A stretch of DNA of 64,000 bases, from NCBI RefSeq assembly GCF_000330885.1, contig NC_020059.1, forward strand, positions 2,655,001 through 2,719,000, in the 5' to 3' direction. This document shows positions 52,463-61,543 of this stretch, piece after piece. The position numbers and the translations under genes are program-made. Source of the stretch: Rhizobium tropici CIAT 899 (GTDB lineage: Bacteria; Pseudomonadota; Alphaproteobacteria; Rhizobiales; Rhizobiaceae). Under the pieces are notes generated by a model. It ran no database searches, had not been told where the DNA came from, and saw only the letters and a list, made by a program, of their open reading frames with translations. Position 1 is the first letter of the stretch. The number at the start of each line of letters is the position of its first letter.

Positions 52463-52556
52463 ATCAATTTGCAATAGGGTTTGAAGATGTACATTTTCTC
52501 GTTCCCTGCCGCTTTCACCCTCCCAAGAGGTGGCAGCCTAGAAAGGAACGATCCCG

Positions 52557-53957
52557 ATGACTTCTTCCCAAACCCGAAGCGGGGCGGGATTGGCGTTGCT
52601 GCTGCTATGCGCCGCCAATTTCCTCGACGCCATGGACGTCTCCACCATTGGCGTGGCCCTGCCTGCAATCCAGAAAGAGCTAGGCATGCAGGCGACCTCG
52701 CTGCAATGGGCCGTCAGCGCCTATGTGCTCGGCTATGGCGGCTTTCTGCTGCTCGGCGGCCGTGTTGCCGATCTCTTCGGCCACCGCCGCGTCTTCCTCT
52801 GGTCGCTCGGCGTCTTCGCCGCCGCCAGCATTGCCGGAGGTTTCGTCGACAGCGCCCCGACCCTGATCGCCGCCCGGCTGATCAAGGGCATTGCAGCCGC
52901 CTTCACCGCGCCGGCGGCGCTGGCTCTCCTTCTCTCCGTCTTTGGAGAAGGCAATGCCCGCGCGAAGGCACTAGGCGTCTTCTCCTCCACCGGTGCTGCC
53001 GGCTTCGTGCTCGGCATGGTGCTGGGCGGAGCGGCAACGCTCATCAGCTGGCGCGCGACGCTCGTCATGGGGGCTCCCGTCGCCATCCTGGCGCTGATCG
53101 TCGCCCCGCTCGTCCTGCCTGCAGATCATAAGCGAAACGGCCCACGCGCCCGCTTCGATTGGGCCGGCGCCCTGACGATCACGCCCGGCCTGCTGCTCTT
53201 CGTCTTCGGCGTCACCAATGCCGCCGCCGATGGCTGGCAGGCCTTCGCGACCTGGGGTTCGCTCCTCGCCGCATTGATCCTGATCGTGCTGTTCCTGATC
53301 GTGGAATCGCGCCATCACGATCCGATGGTGCCGCTTGCCATGTTCCGCCGCACCAAGCTCAGCCATGCCAATGCCATCGCTGCGCTGTACCAGGGAGCCT
53401 ATGTCGGCTTCCAGTTCATCGCGACGCTCTATTATCAGACCGTCGTCGGCTGGTCGGCTTTCGCTACGGGCTTTGCCTTCGCCATCGGCGGCACCTGCGT
53501 CATGTTCCTGGCACCACGCTTTGCGACGATCGGCCAGAACCGCGGCACGACACTTCTCATGACCTTCGGCGTGGGACTGCAGGCCATCAGCTATCTCTTC
53601 TGGGTGCTGTCGGCTGGGCATATAGATACGATAGTGCTCGTCGCCATCTCGCAGCTCCTGCTCGGCGTCGGTTATGCCATGACCTATCCGTCGATCCAGG
53701 TCGCGGCCCTTTCTGACGTCGGCGACAACGAATCCGGCCTGGCTTCGGGCATGCTGTTTGCCTCCTTCCAGATCGGCGGCGGCATCATTCTGGCGGCGGC
53801 ATCCGCCGTCTTCAGCGCAGCTCCGAACTTTGGCTGGAATCCCTATGTCGCTGGCATCGGTTTCGTGACGATCCTTGCTGCCGCCATCACGCTGCTCGCA
53901 GCGGTCGGCCCGCGTTCGTCCGTCGCCAAGGCCGCAAATTACCAGGCTGCGGAATAG
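52557..53957 (+). CDS. MFS transporter (DHA2-like drug exporter family)
   Basis: A 466-residue major facilitator with 14 hydrophobic segments. The first helix is GAGLALLLLCAANFLDAMDVSTIGVALPAIQKELG, followed by LGYGGFLLLGGRVADLFGHRRVFLWSLGVFA, the MFS loop between helices 2 and 3. It probably exports drugs or metabolites by proton antiport. AAAGGAA lies upstream of the ATG. Expected control is by the divergent LysR. Confidence 0.9.
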   Translation: MTSSQTRSGAGLALLLLCAANFLDAMDVSTIGVALPAIQKELGMQATSLQWAVSAYVLGYGGFLLLGGRVADLFGHRRVFLWSLGVFAAASIAGGFVDSAPTLIAARLIKGIAAAFTAPAALALLLSVFGEGNARAKALGVFSSTGAAGFVLGMVLGGAATLISWRATLVMGAPVAILALIVAPLVLPADHKRNGPRARFDWAGALTITPGLLLFVFGVTNAAADGWQAFATWGSLLAALILIVLFLIVESRHHDPMVPLAMFRRTKLSHANAIAALYQGAYVGFQFIATLYYQTVVGWSAFATGFAFAIGGTCVMFLAPRFATIGQNRGTTLLMTFGVGLQAISYLFWVLSAGHIDTIVLVAISQLLLGVGYAMTYPSIQVAALSDVGDNESGLASGMLFASFQIGGGIILAAASAVFSAAPNFGWNPYVAGIGFVTILAAAITLLAAVGPRSSVAKAANYQAAE

Positions 53958-53969
53958 CTCGAAGCAAGG

Positions 53970-54000
53970 TGACCCGCCTCTCCGGCGGGTCAATTCTTCT
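53970..54000 (+). terminator. Terminator after the MFS gene
   Basis: TGACCCGCC (53970-53978), loop TCTCC, GGCGGGTCA (53984-53992), then ATTCTTCT. It overlaps the sigma-factor stop of the opposite strand. Confidence 0.75.
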
Positions 54001-55336
54001 CGGCGCCAGCGGCTTCGGCGGCGCGGCGCAGGAGGAGATCACGCTCCCTCTGATTTTCAGCAAGCGCGGCTGCCGTCTCGAAGGCTTGCCGCGCTTCATC
54101 ATATCGGCCGAGCTTGTAAAGAAGATCGCCGCGAACGCTCGGCAGAAGATGATAATCCTTCAATGCAGGCTCATCGCGGAGACCATCGATGATCTCCAAT
54201 GCCATCTCGGGACCGTCGGCCATGCCGATGGCGACAGCGCGATTGAGTTCGACGATCGGGGAAGGAACGAGCAAGGCAAGCTCCGCATAGAGATCGGCGA
54301 TCCGCCTCCAGTCGGTTTCATCGGCCGTTCCTGCTTTTGCGTGACATGCGATGATCGCGGCTTGCAACGCGTAAACTCCACCGGCACCGCCGAGTTCATG
54401 CACCCGTATCAGCGCTTTCAGGCCGCGCCGGATCTGCAGCCGATCCCAGCGGTCACGATTTTGATCGAGCAGCAAAATCGGATTGCCGTCGGCATCCGTC
54501 CTGGCCGCTGCGCGGGATGCGTTCAGCTCCATCAAGGCCAGCAAAGCGTGTGCCTCCGGCTCCTGCGGTGCCACGGACGTCAATATTCGCCCAAGCCGCA
54601 GCGCCTCGCTGCACAATTGCAGCCGCATCCAATTCTCGCCGCGCGCAGCCGTATATCCCTCGTTGAAGATCAGATAGACGACCTCTAACACCGAGGCGAG
54701 GCGCTGCGACAGCTCCTCGCCGTGCGGCGTCTCGTAGGAAAGCCCGGATTCCGACAAGGTCTTCTTGGCGCGGACGATGCGCTGGGCGATCGTTGCCTCA
54801 GACACCAGAAACGCCCGGGCGATTTCCTCGGTCGTCAAGCCGCAGATCATTCGCAGGGCAAGCGCCACCCGTGCCTCGCGCGAGATCAGCGGATGGCATG
54901 CCGTGAAGATCAAGCGCAGCATTTCATCACCGATATCGTCGTCGAGAGGAGTATCTAGATCGGGCATGATCTGCTCGTCCTCCTCCATCTCCCGAACGAT
55001 CATTTCGTGTTTCTGGTCCAGCATCCGACGCCGCCGCAAATGGTCGAGCGCCCGGTGCTTGGCCGTGGTCATAAGCCATGCGCCAGGTCGCTCGGGGATG
55101 CCCGCCTTCGGCCATCGTTCCAAGGCAACGATCAACGCTTCCTGTGTCAGATCTTCAGCCAGCGGCACGTCGCGCAGCAACCGTGCGAGACTGGTGATCA
55201 GCCGCGGCTGTTCGATCCGCCAGACGGCCAGGATCGCCTGATGGGCGCCGGCGGCTTTCAAGGCCGCCCGCCCCGATGACAGATCGAGGGCATCATGCCC
55301 TTGCTTCAGCGAGCGGGTCGCACACACCTTCGGCAT
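53990..55336 (-). CDS. ECF sigma factor, ECF42-like (DUF6596 C-terminal extension)
   Basis: A sigma factor of about 448 residues. Sigma-2 is at AVWRIEQPRLITSLARLLRDVPLAEDLTQEALIVALERWP, sigma-4 at GLTTEEIARAFLVSEATIAQRIVRAKK, and the long helical C-terminal part (YLIFNEGYTAARGENWMR; tetratricopeptide-like DLLYKLGRYDEARQAFETAAAL) is the DUF6596 type. There is no anti-sigma gene; the partner is the DGPF protein encoded just upstream with a 44-base overlap. Start 55336 (MPKVCATRS) is uncertain; a GTG two codons later is possible. The C-terminal part is thought to regulate activity. Confidence 0.85.
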   Translation of the reverse strand: MPKVCATRSLKQGHDALDLSSGRAALKAAGAHQAILAVWRIEQPRLITSLARLLRDVPLAEDLTQEALIVALERWPKAGIPERPGAWLMTTAKHRALDHLRRRRMLDQKHEMIVREMEEDEQIMPDLDTPLDDDIGDEMLRLIFTACHPLISREARVALALRMICGLTTEEIARAFLVSEATIAQRIVRAKKTLSESGLSYETPHGEELSQRLASVLEVVYLIFNEGYTAARGENWMRLQLCSEALRLGRILTSVAPQEPEAHALLALMELNASRAAARTDADGNPILLLDQNRDRWDRLQIRRGLKALIRVHELGGAGGVYALQAAIIACHAKAGTADETDWRRIADLYAELALLVPSPIVELNRAVAIGMADGPEMALEIIDGLRDEPALKDYHLLPSVRGDLLYKLGRYDEARQAFETAAALAENQRERDLLLRRAAEAAGAEKN

Positions 55337-55685
55337 TTGGCTCGAAGTAGGCGCGTACTTCACATGTGCCTTCCCAGCCGGGCATGAAATCCTTGTGCAG
55401 CTGCATGAACTCGACCGCCAGCGCCACGGCCTCTTCCTTGCTTTGCAGCTCGAAGATCGCATAGCCGCCGACGACCTCCTTGGCCTCGACGAATGGGCCG
55501 TCGACCACCCTCAATTTGCCATCCTTGATCGTGACGCGGGCGCCCGTCGCAAGCGGCATCAGCCCTGCCGTATCGATCATGCGGCCGGCCTTGATTTCCC
55601 GATCGGCGAGTTTGTGCATGGCTTCCAACAGCTCCGGCGTCGGCTGCATGTGGTCGCTAGAGGTGACAATAGACATGAAACGCAT
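55293..55685 (-). CDS. DGPF/YCII-related protein, partner of ECF42
   Basis: A 130-residue YCII-fold protein (MRFMSIVTSSDHMQPTPELLEAMHKLADREIKAGRMIDTAGLM, then KEVVGGYAIFELQSKEEAVALAVEFMQLH). It carries the conserved DGPF motif (VDGPFVEAK). Such proteins are the targets and neighbours of ECF42 sigma factors. ATG 55685 follows GGAGGA. Enzymatic function is unknown. Confidence 0.88.
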   Translation of the reverse strand: MRFMSIVTSSDHMQPTPELLEAMHKLADREIKAGRMIDTAGLMPLATGARVTIKDGKLRVVDGPFVEAKEVVGGYAIFELQSKEEAVALAVEFMQLHKDFMPGWEGTCEVRAYFEPNAEGVCDPLAEARA

Positions 55686-56043
55686 AGGAAAATTCCTCCG
55701 GAAGCGAGACGCCGGCACCATTGCCGCTCAATAAACCCGCTCATATTGACGACGAAGCAGCTTTCTGGAAATCGACAGTCGTTGCAAAAAAATCAAATCT
55801 CAGACGAACAGCAGTAAATTCGACACCCATCCGTTTATCTCAGCGGCGCGGAGGCACCGGACCGCCTTATGGAAGAAGCAGCCGGATCAAGCGACCAGAC
55901 AAACCCTCCCTTCGTTTTGTTGACTTCCCATGATCGTTGCAAGATGGTGAGACGAAATCGATCCGCGGAGTTTCGAAAGCCGACGCTTCCCAGGAGCGGG
56001 CCTTCCGTAAAGCTTCGCAGACAACACGGCAGGAGCTTGTTTC
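55686..56043. other. 358-base intergenic region
   Basis: This gap lies between the divergent DGPF and VOC genes. It should hold their promoters, including an ECF42 promoter that I cannot identify by eye. No convincing frame, repeat or RNA gene was found. Confidence 0.4.
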
Positions 56044-56421
56044 ATGTTCGACCATATTTCGATCGGCGTCAAAGACCTGGCGCGGGCGCAGAAATTTTAC
56101 GACGCGGCCCTTTCTCCTCTCGGCTACGAGCGCGTCACCAACTTCGACGGCACGGTCGGATATGGCGCGGAACGTGCGCAATTCTGGGTGAGCGAGGTCG
56201 AACGTCCCGTACCGGCCGATCGCGGCTCCGGGCTGCATTTCTGTTTCGTGGCCCCGAGCCAGGCAGCCGTCGACGCCTTCTATGCCGCAGGCATCGCCAA
56301 TGGCGGCGAAGACAACGGCAAGCCGGGCATCAGGCCGGATTATAGCCAATTCTACTACGCCGCCTTCGTCATCGATCCCGACGGTTACCGGCTGGAAGCC
56401 TATTTCAAGACCGGCGAATAG
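56044..56421 (+). CDS. VOC-family (glyoxalase-fold) protein
   Basis: A 125-residue vicinal-oxygen-chelate protein: MFDHISIGVKDLARAQKFYDAALSPLGYERV, with the metal-binding-type HisX position at His4, GLHFCFVAPSQAAVDAFYAAG and YYAAFVIDPDGYRLEAYFK. It may be a glyoxalase or dioxygenase relative; the exact substrate is unknown. Stand-alone between intergenic regions. Confidence 0.86.
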   Translation: MFDHISIGVKDLARAQKFYDAALSPLGYERVTNFDGTVGYGAERAQFWVSEVERPVPADRGSGLHFCFVAPSQAAVDAFYAAGIANGGEDNGKPGIRPDYSQFYYAAFVIDPDGYRLEAYFKTGE

Positions 56422-56627
56422 ATCGCCGCCCGGGACAAAGGGGAACGCGAACACTTTGCCGCATGCATCCGGCGCGGTTGTGCGGCCTTGATAGGCCTTC
56501 CCGATCATTGCCTTTCAGCCTGGCTTAAGGCTTCTGTCGTAATAGTCGCTCGATTGTGTTTTCCTGCCGCCTTGACAACGCGGGCGGGCATACATCTCAA
56601 CACGTTCATTCAGCGGCCGACTTTTAG

Positions 56628-57389
56628 ATGTACGACAACTCCATTGCCTACACAAAACGGAACGCGCCAGTAAGCAAATACTTTTTTGTGTTTGTCGCGC
56701 TGTTCGCGCTCTGGTGGGCACTGCTGCTTGTCTTCAATCGATTTCCGGGCATCGATCTCGCTGTTGCTAAAAGCGTCTTCACGGCGGAGCCTTGCACATC
56801 GGCCACCACCGTCGGTAACGTCTGCGGTACCTTTGCCCTCGCCAAAAATCCTCTCCTTCGCATGGTGCGAAACGTGACGCTCGCCCTGCCATACATCGCC
56901 ATTCTTGTCCTCTTCGCCGCCCTGATTTCATCTCGGTATAAATACGGCGCAGGCTGGCGGACATTGAAAGCGGATCGGTATATCGCCGCACTGATATCGC
57001 TCGGCGTCGGCTGCGGCCTCATCGTCAACGCGCTGCTCAAAACCTATGGCGGCAGGCCAAGGCCGCGCAGCACGGATCTCTTCGGCGGCTCGCTGGATTT
57101 CGTTCAGGCAGGTTCGTTCGCCGGTCGATGTCTTGCAAACTGTTCCTTCGTCTCGGGCGAAGCGTCGTCTGGCGGCTGGCTGCTTTGCCTTGTGCTGCTT
57201 CTGCCGCCACGGCTGCGCTTCTCCGTGGGTATCCCGCTCGCCATCATCTCGATCATGATGCCGGTCATGCGGGTAATGACAGGAGCCCATTATCTGTCCG
57301 ACGCGGTGCTCGGCTGGCTCTTGTCTCTGGTGCTCTTTGCCGCGGCCATAGCGACCATCGATTTCCTGCGGTCGGGAACGCGGGCCTGA
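56628..57389 (+). CDS. PAP2-family phosphatase (lipid A/phosphatidyl phosphatase type)
   Basis: A 253-residue membrane phosphatase with about six hydrophobic segments. The PAP2 motifs are KTYGGRPRPRS (motif 1), SGEASSGG (motif 2, with Gly-Glu instead of the usual Gly-His) and MRVMTGAHYLSDAVLGW (motif 3, catalytic His and Asp). In the Rhizobiaceae this form includes LpxE/LpxF-type lipid A phosphatases. Position near eptA suggests lipid A remodelling. Confidence 0.83.
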   Translation: MYDNSIAYTKRNAPVSKYFFVFVALFALWWALLLVFNRFPGIDLAVAKSVFTAEPCTSATTVGNVCGTFALAKNPLLRMVRNVTLALPYIAILVLFAALISSRYKYGAGWRTLKADRYIAALISLGVGCGLIVNALLKTYGGRPRPRSTDLFGGSLDFVQAGSFAGRCLANCSFVSGEASSGGWLLCLVLLLPPRLRFSVGIPLAIISIMMPVMRVMTGAHYLSDAVLGWLLSLVLFAAAIATIDFLRSGTRA

Positions 57390-57407
57390 TCCTGAAGCTG
57401 GCTCGGC

Positions 57408-57794
57408 TCAGCCGGCATTGCGCATGCGGATCAGCCGGCCGCGTCTTGCCGCCTTGCGGACACGAACCGCCATTTCGCTCAGCGCAAATGGCTTCACCAG
57501 ATAATCGACGGCGCCGATATCCATGGCCCTCATCTGATCCGACAGCTGATCATAGGCCGACATGACAATGATCGGGGTCGCATCCCCGCGCGCTTCCATG
57601 AGTTTGAGCAGATCGAGGCCGCTGCCATCGGGCAATCGAAGATCGAGAAGCATCACGTCGTGCGCTTCGGCCGCGATGACAAGCTTGGCAGACTCCAAAT
57701 CCATGGACCAATCGACCGACCAGCCATCGGCATTCAGATGATCCTGCACGGCATTGCCTATCAGTGTGTTGTCTTCGACCAATAGAAGCCGCAC
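57408..57794 (-). CDS. Receiver-domain response regulator without an output domain
   Basis: A 128-residue protein from GTG 57794 (VRLLLVEDNTLIGNAVQDHL). It has the acidic pair EDN, phospho-acceptor Asp in MLLDLRLPDGSGLDLLKL, the Thr/Ser position in IIVMSAYDQ and the conserved Lys in VDYLVKPFALSEMA. OmpR/QseB proteins continue for about 100 more residues with a winged helix; here the frame stops right after the linker at RRGRLIRMRNAG. It could be a natural single-domain regulator or the 5' remains of a longer gene. It converges on the PAP2 gene. Confidence 0.78.
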   Translation of the reverse strand: MRLLLVEDNTLIGNAVQDHLNADGWSVDWSMDLESAKLVIAAEAHDVMLLDLRLPDGSGLDLLKLMEARGDATPIIVMSAYDQLSDQMRAMDIGAVDYLVKPFALSEMAVRVRKAARRGRLIRMRNAG

Positions 57795-58041
57795 GATTGC
57801 ATCCCCAATTGCAATCGGGAACCTATGGGACGTATTTCTGACGACAACCTGAACTTTCGACACAACATCGACAAAAAGGAAAGACAGCTTGAATTCGAGC
57901 CGAACCTGCTCCGCGCGGCAAATCGCCGTTCAGGTAAATGTCAGGATTGATCACCATGGTGGCGTGCTTTGACCGCCAAAGCACACCTGTAGTGATGGGC
58001 TTTTCTGCGTCAGCCGCCAGCCCATGCCTCGGAGACAATCA

Positions 58042-59703
58042 TTGACCAACGAAAAAGTAGCACCTGGCCGACAAAAATTCGCGCCAGCAATCGGCAGCAT
58101 CACGCTATGCCTTGTAGCGACGCTTTATGTACTCCTTGTGACAAACCGGATGTTCTGGATCAAGGCGTACGGCTATTTCATCGCCGAGCCGGCCGCCTTT
58201 GCCGCTTTCGTCATTGGTATCTACGCGGCGATCATGGCGCTCTTCACGTTCTTCTCCGCCAAATACGTCACGAAGCCGGTTCTTATTTTCTTCGTGCTGG
58301 TGGCTTCGGTATCTTCCTGGTTCAACGACCAGTTCGGCGTCATTATCGACAAGGAGATGATCCGCAACGCGGCTGTTTCGACAGGCGCGGAAAGCAGCCA
58401 TCTGATCACGACGCGCTTCATCACCTATGTTTTGCTGACGGGTGTCTTGCCGTCTCTGGTCATCGTGTGGATTCGGATCGTCCATCGCCCGATCCTCAAG
58501 AAGCTCGCTTACAATACCGCCGTCATCCTCGCCTGTTCGGCGATCTTCGTCGCCGCCGGAACGACATTCTACAAGACCTATGCCGGCATCGGCCGTGCCC
58601 ACCGAGACATGATGGATACGCTCAATCCTGTGATGCCGATCACAAGCGCGGTGCGATACGTCATCGATGCGCAAAGAAATGCAAATGTCGTGGCTGAGCC
58701 ACTAGGCACGGATGCCCGCAGGGTCGGCACCGTCGACAACGGCAAGCCGCGTGTGACAATCATCGTTGCCGGAGAGACGGCCCGCGCGCAGAACTTCTCG
58801 CTTGGCGGCTATGCCAAGATGACCAATCCGGAGCTGGCAAAGCGCAACGTCGTCTATTTCCCGAATACGAGCAGCTGCGGGACGGCGACGGCGACCTCGA
58901 TACCCTGCCTGTTCTCGGTCTACACGCGCCAACAATATAGCCATCGCAAGGGTCTGGAGACGGAAAACCTGCTCGATGTACTGACCCACGCCAAGGTCGA
59001 TGTGACCTGGCTCGACAACGACACAGGCAGCTACGACGTCACCAATCGCGTTTCATACACCTTCCTGCCGCACTCTGCCGATCCGCGCTTCTGCCAGGAC
59101 GGCGAATGCAAGGACGAGATCCTCGTCGACAAGGTTGACGGCTGGTTGGACAAGGTGAAGGGCGACAGCGTACTGGTGCTGCACCAGCTCGGCAGCCATG
59201 GCCCGGCCTACTATCAGCGCTACCCCGACGAATTCCGCCGGTTCCAGCCGGATTGCCGCTCCAACGATTTCAGCTCCTGCTCGCAGGAGGAAATCACCAA
59301 TGCCTATGACAACACGATCCTCTACACGGATCACATCGTCTCCACGGTCATCGACAAGCTGAAGCAGCGCTCGAACTCGATATCCGGCTCCGTGCTCTAT
59401 TTCTCCGATCACGGCGAGTCGCTCGGCGAAAACGGCATCTATCTGCACGGCACGCCCTATATCATCGCGCCCTCACAGCAGACGCATGTGCCGATGCTGG
59501 TGTGGATGGCCGACGATCTGGCCAAGGCTGCCGGTTTCGATATGGCCTGCCTCGCCAAGCGCGCTGCCGAAGGCACCTACTCTCACGACAACATCTTCCA
59601 CAGCGTTCTCGGCATGATGGACGTCTCGACGAAGGTCTATGATCCGAGCCTCGACGTGTTCGCCACCTGCCGGACGCCATCGAAAAAGCTGGCGTTGAAA
59701 TGA
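58042..59703 (+). CDS. eptA: Phosphoethanolamine--lipid A transferase EptA
   Basis: A 553-residue inner-membrane enzyme that adds phosphoethanolamine from phosphatidylethanolamine to lipid A, lowering the negative charge and raising resistance to cationic peptides. Five N-terminal helices (first ITLCLVATLYVLLVTN) precede a periplasmic sulfatase-like domain with nucleophile Thr (VAGETARAQNFSLGGY, Thr246), LVLHQLGSHGPAYYQRYP and FSDHGESLGENGIYLHG with metal-binding residues. TTG 58042 follows GGAGA by 6 bases; ATG 58024 is an alternative. The C-terminus is complete. Confidence 0.92.
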   Translation: MTNEKVAPGRQKFAPAIGSITLCLVATLYVLLVTNRMFWIKAYGYFIAEPAAFAAFVIGIYAAIMALFTFFSAKYVTKPVLIFFVLVASVSSWFNDQFGVIIDKEMIRNAAVSTGAESSHLITTRFITYVLLTGVLPSLVIVWIRIVHRPILKKLAYNTAVILACSAIFVAAGTTFYKTYAGIGRAHRDMMDTLNPVMPITSAVRYVIDAQRNANVVAEPLGTDARRVGTVDNGKPRVTIIVAGETARAQNFSLGGYAKMTNPELAKRNVVYFPNTSSCGTATATSIPCLFSVYTRQQYSHRKGLETENLLDVLTHAKVDVTWLDNDTGSYDVTNRVSYTFLPHSADPRFCQDGECKDEILVDKVDGWLDKVKGDSVLVLHQLGSHGPAYYQRYPDEFRRFQPDCRSNDFSSCSQEEITNAYDNTILYTDHIVSTVIDKLKQRSNSISGSVLYFSDHGESLGENGIYLHGTPYIIAPSQQTHVPMLVWMADDLAKAAGFDMACLAKRAAEGTYSHDNIFHSVLGMMDVSTKVYDPSLDVFATCRTPSKKLALK

Positions 59704-59721
59704 TGGACTAGACGATGTCCG

Positions 59722-59747
59722 GCGGCCCCTTTTTTTGACGGGGCCGC
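59722..59747. terminator. Hairpin between convergent eptA and cupin genes
   Basis: GCGGCCCC (59722-59729) and GGGGCCGC (59740-59747) pair perfectly over 8 bp; the loop itself contains a run of seven T (59730-59736). It can end transcripts from either side. Confidence 0.5.
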
Positions 59748-59764
59748 GGGGCCATTGAGATCGT

Positions 59765-60142
59765 TCAAAGACGCTTGGGTTCGCGGATCGTCCGCTCATT
59801 TTCGACATTGCCGGTATTGAGCGTCGTATTGCGCTCGAACAGCACGACTTCGCAGGTCGGCTCGGCGACCGGGCAATGTTCCACCCCATGCGGAACAATG
59901 ATGTATTCGCCCGGCCCGAGGACGACATCCCCGCCGTTTTCCTCGCGCAGCTTCATCCGCAGCGTGCCTTTGACGACCAGGAAGAGCTCGTCCTCTTCCT
60001 CATGATGGTGCCAATGGAATGCGCCTTCCAGCTTCACGAGCTTGATCTGGAAATCATTGACGTCGCCGCCGACGCGCGGGCTCCACGTCTCATCGAAAGC
60101 TGCAAAAGCTTTGGTAAGATTGACCTTTTTCAGTGCGACCAT
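59765..60142 (-). CDS. Small cupin-domain protein
   Basis: A 125-residue single-cupin protein: KLEGAFHWHHHEEEDELFLVVKGTLRMKL is motif 1 with the metal-binding HxH-E set, and GEYIIVPHGVEHCPVAE is motif 2. It resembles cupins in sugar or mannose-6-phosphate isomerase-like small proteins. Start ATG 60142 gives MVALKKVNLTKAF; the longer frame runs into the upstream gene. Function unknown. It is convergent with eptA and divergent from the LLM gene. Confidence 0.85.
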   Translation of the reverse strand: MVALKKVNLTKAFAAFDETWSPRVGGDVNDFQIKLVKLEGAFHWHHHEEEDELFLVVKGTLRMKLREENGGDVVLGPGEYIIVPHGVEHCPVAEPTCEVVLFERNTTLNTGNVENERTIREPKRL

Positions 60143-60356
60143 GTGTTTTGTCCTTGATTCAACTGCGCTCACGTCGGAGCTAATATTGGCGTGAGTACCA
60201 CCGATCGCAACGCCGGCATTGCAGAATATCGCCGGTTGCCATCGGCATATCGAATTCTTCGAAGATTTCAGCCGAAACTTTCCGGGTAGTGGATGGTCGG
60301 GAGCGACACTACATGCTGTCTCAACATTATCATTTCGACACATGACAGGAAAAATC

Positions 60357-61394
60357 ATGACGACAAACAATGTCGAATTCGGCCTGGATACTTTCGGCGA
60401 CGTCACATTCGATGGCAACGGCGCGCCGCTGCCGCATGCACAGGTGCTGCGCAATGTCGTCGAGGAAGGCGTACTGGCCGACCAGTTCGGAATAGACTTC
60501 TTCGGCATCGGCGAGCATCACCGCGAGGATTTCGCGGTCTCCTCGCCCGAAACGATCCTGGCCGCTATTGCCAGCCGCACATCGAAAATCCATCTCGGTT
60601 CGGCGGTAACGGTACTGAGCTCGGATGACCCGATCCGCGTGTTCCAGCGCTTCTCCAGCCTGAACGCTGTTTCGAACGGTCGGGCCGAGGTCATTCTCGG
60701 CCGCGGCTCGTTTACGGAATCCTTCCCGCTGTTCGGCTTCGAGCTGTCGCAATACGAGCAGCTCTTCGAGGAAAAGCTGGATCTGTTCGCAGCTCTCCTT
60801 AAAAACGAGCCTGTAAACTGGGAGGGCAGCATCCGCCCGCCGCTGCGCAACCAGAAGGTCTTCCCGACCATCGAAAGCGGCCAGCTGAAGACCTGGATCG
60901 GCGTCGGCGGCAGCCCGGAATCGGTAGTGCGCGCCGCTCACTACGATCTGCCGCTGATGCTGGCGATCATCGGCGGAAGCCCCTATCGCTTCCAGCCCTA
61001 TGTCGACCTCTATCACCGCGCCTATGAGCAGCTCGGCAAGCCCGTGCAGCCGATCGGTATCCATTCGCCGGGCTATATCGCCGAAACGGACGAACAGGCG
61101 CGCGAGGAACTGTGGCCTTGCTACAAGGCGATGCGCGACCGCATCGGCCGCGAGCGCGGCTGGCCGCCCATGACACGCGCTGAGTTCGACAATGAGATCG
61201 AAAAGGGTTCCCTCTATGTCGGCTCGCCGGAAACGGTCGCCGCCAAGCTAGCTCCAGTGGTCAAGACACTCGGCATCAGCCGCTTCCAGCTGAAATACAG
61301 CGCCGGCGCACTCGGCCATGAAAAGATGCTGCGTTGTATCGAACTCTACGGCCGAAAGGTGATCCCGGCCGTGCGCGCAGCTTTGGCGGAATAG
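60357..61394 (+). CDS. LLM-class flavin-dependent oxidoreductase
   Basis: A 345-residue luciferase-like monooxygenase: VEFGLDTFGDVTFDG, FGIDFFGIGEHHREDFAVSSPETILAAIASRT, INLGSAVTVLSS-type segment, RVFQRFSSLNAVSNGRAEVILGRG, and a C-terminal YVGSPETVAAKLAPVVKTLGISRFQLKYSAG. It binds FMN and oxidises an unknown aldehyde or alkane. AGGA lies 8 bases before ATG 60357. Alone in its transcript. Confidence 0.88.
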   Translation: MTTNNVEFGLDTFGDVTFDGNGAPLPHAQVLRNVVEEGVLADQFGIDFFGIGEHHREDFAVSSPETILAAIASRTSKIHLGSAVTVLSSDDPIRVFQRFSSLNAVSNGRAEVILGRGSFTESFPLFGFELSQYEQLFEEKLDLFAALLKNEPVNWEGSIRPPLRNQKVFPTIESGQLKTWIGVGGSPESVVRAAHYDLPLMLAIIGGSPYRFQPYVDLYHRAYEQLGKPVQPIGIHSPGYIAETDEQAREELWPCYKAMRDRIGRERGWPPMTRAEFDNEIEKGSLYVGSPETVAAKLAPVVKTLGISRFQLKYSAGALGHEKMLRCIELYGRKVIPAVRAALAE

Positions 61395-61497
61395 TCGCAG
61401 CAAGCTCTCTGCGCTTGCTCTACAACGCGATCAAAAAAGGGCGCTTTGCAATACAGCGAAGCGCCTATTGTTTTGCGCTGTCATTCTTTTGCAGCAG

Positions 61498-61535
61498 ATG
61501 CTACAGAAATATAATTGGTAGCATTTACTACAGAA
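61498..61535. promoter_or_regulatory. Candidate operator of the RpiR regulator
   Basis: ATGCTA (61498-61503) and TAGCAT (61519-61524) are inverted, and CTACAGAA is repeated directly at 61501-61508 and 61528-61535, immediately before the regulator start. Possible autoregulation; inferred. Confidence 0.35.
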
Positions 61536-61543
61536 GATATCCG

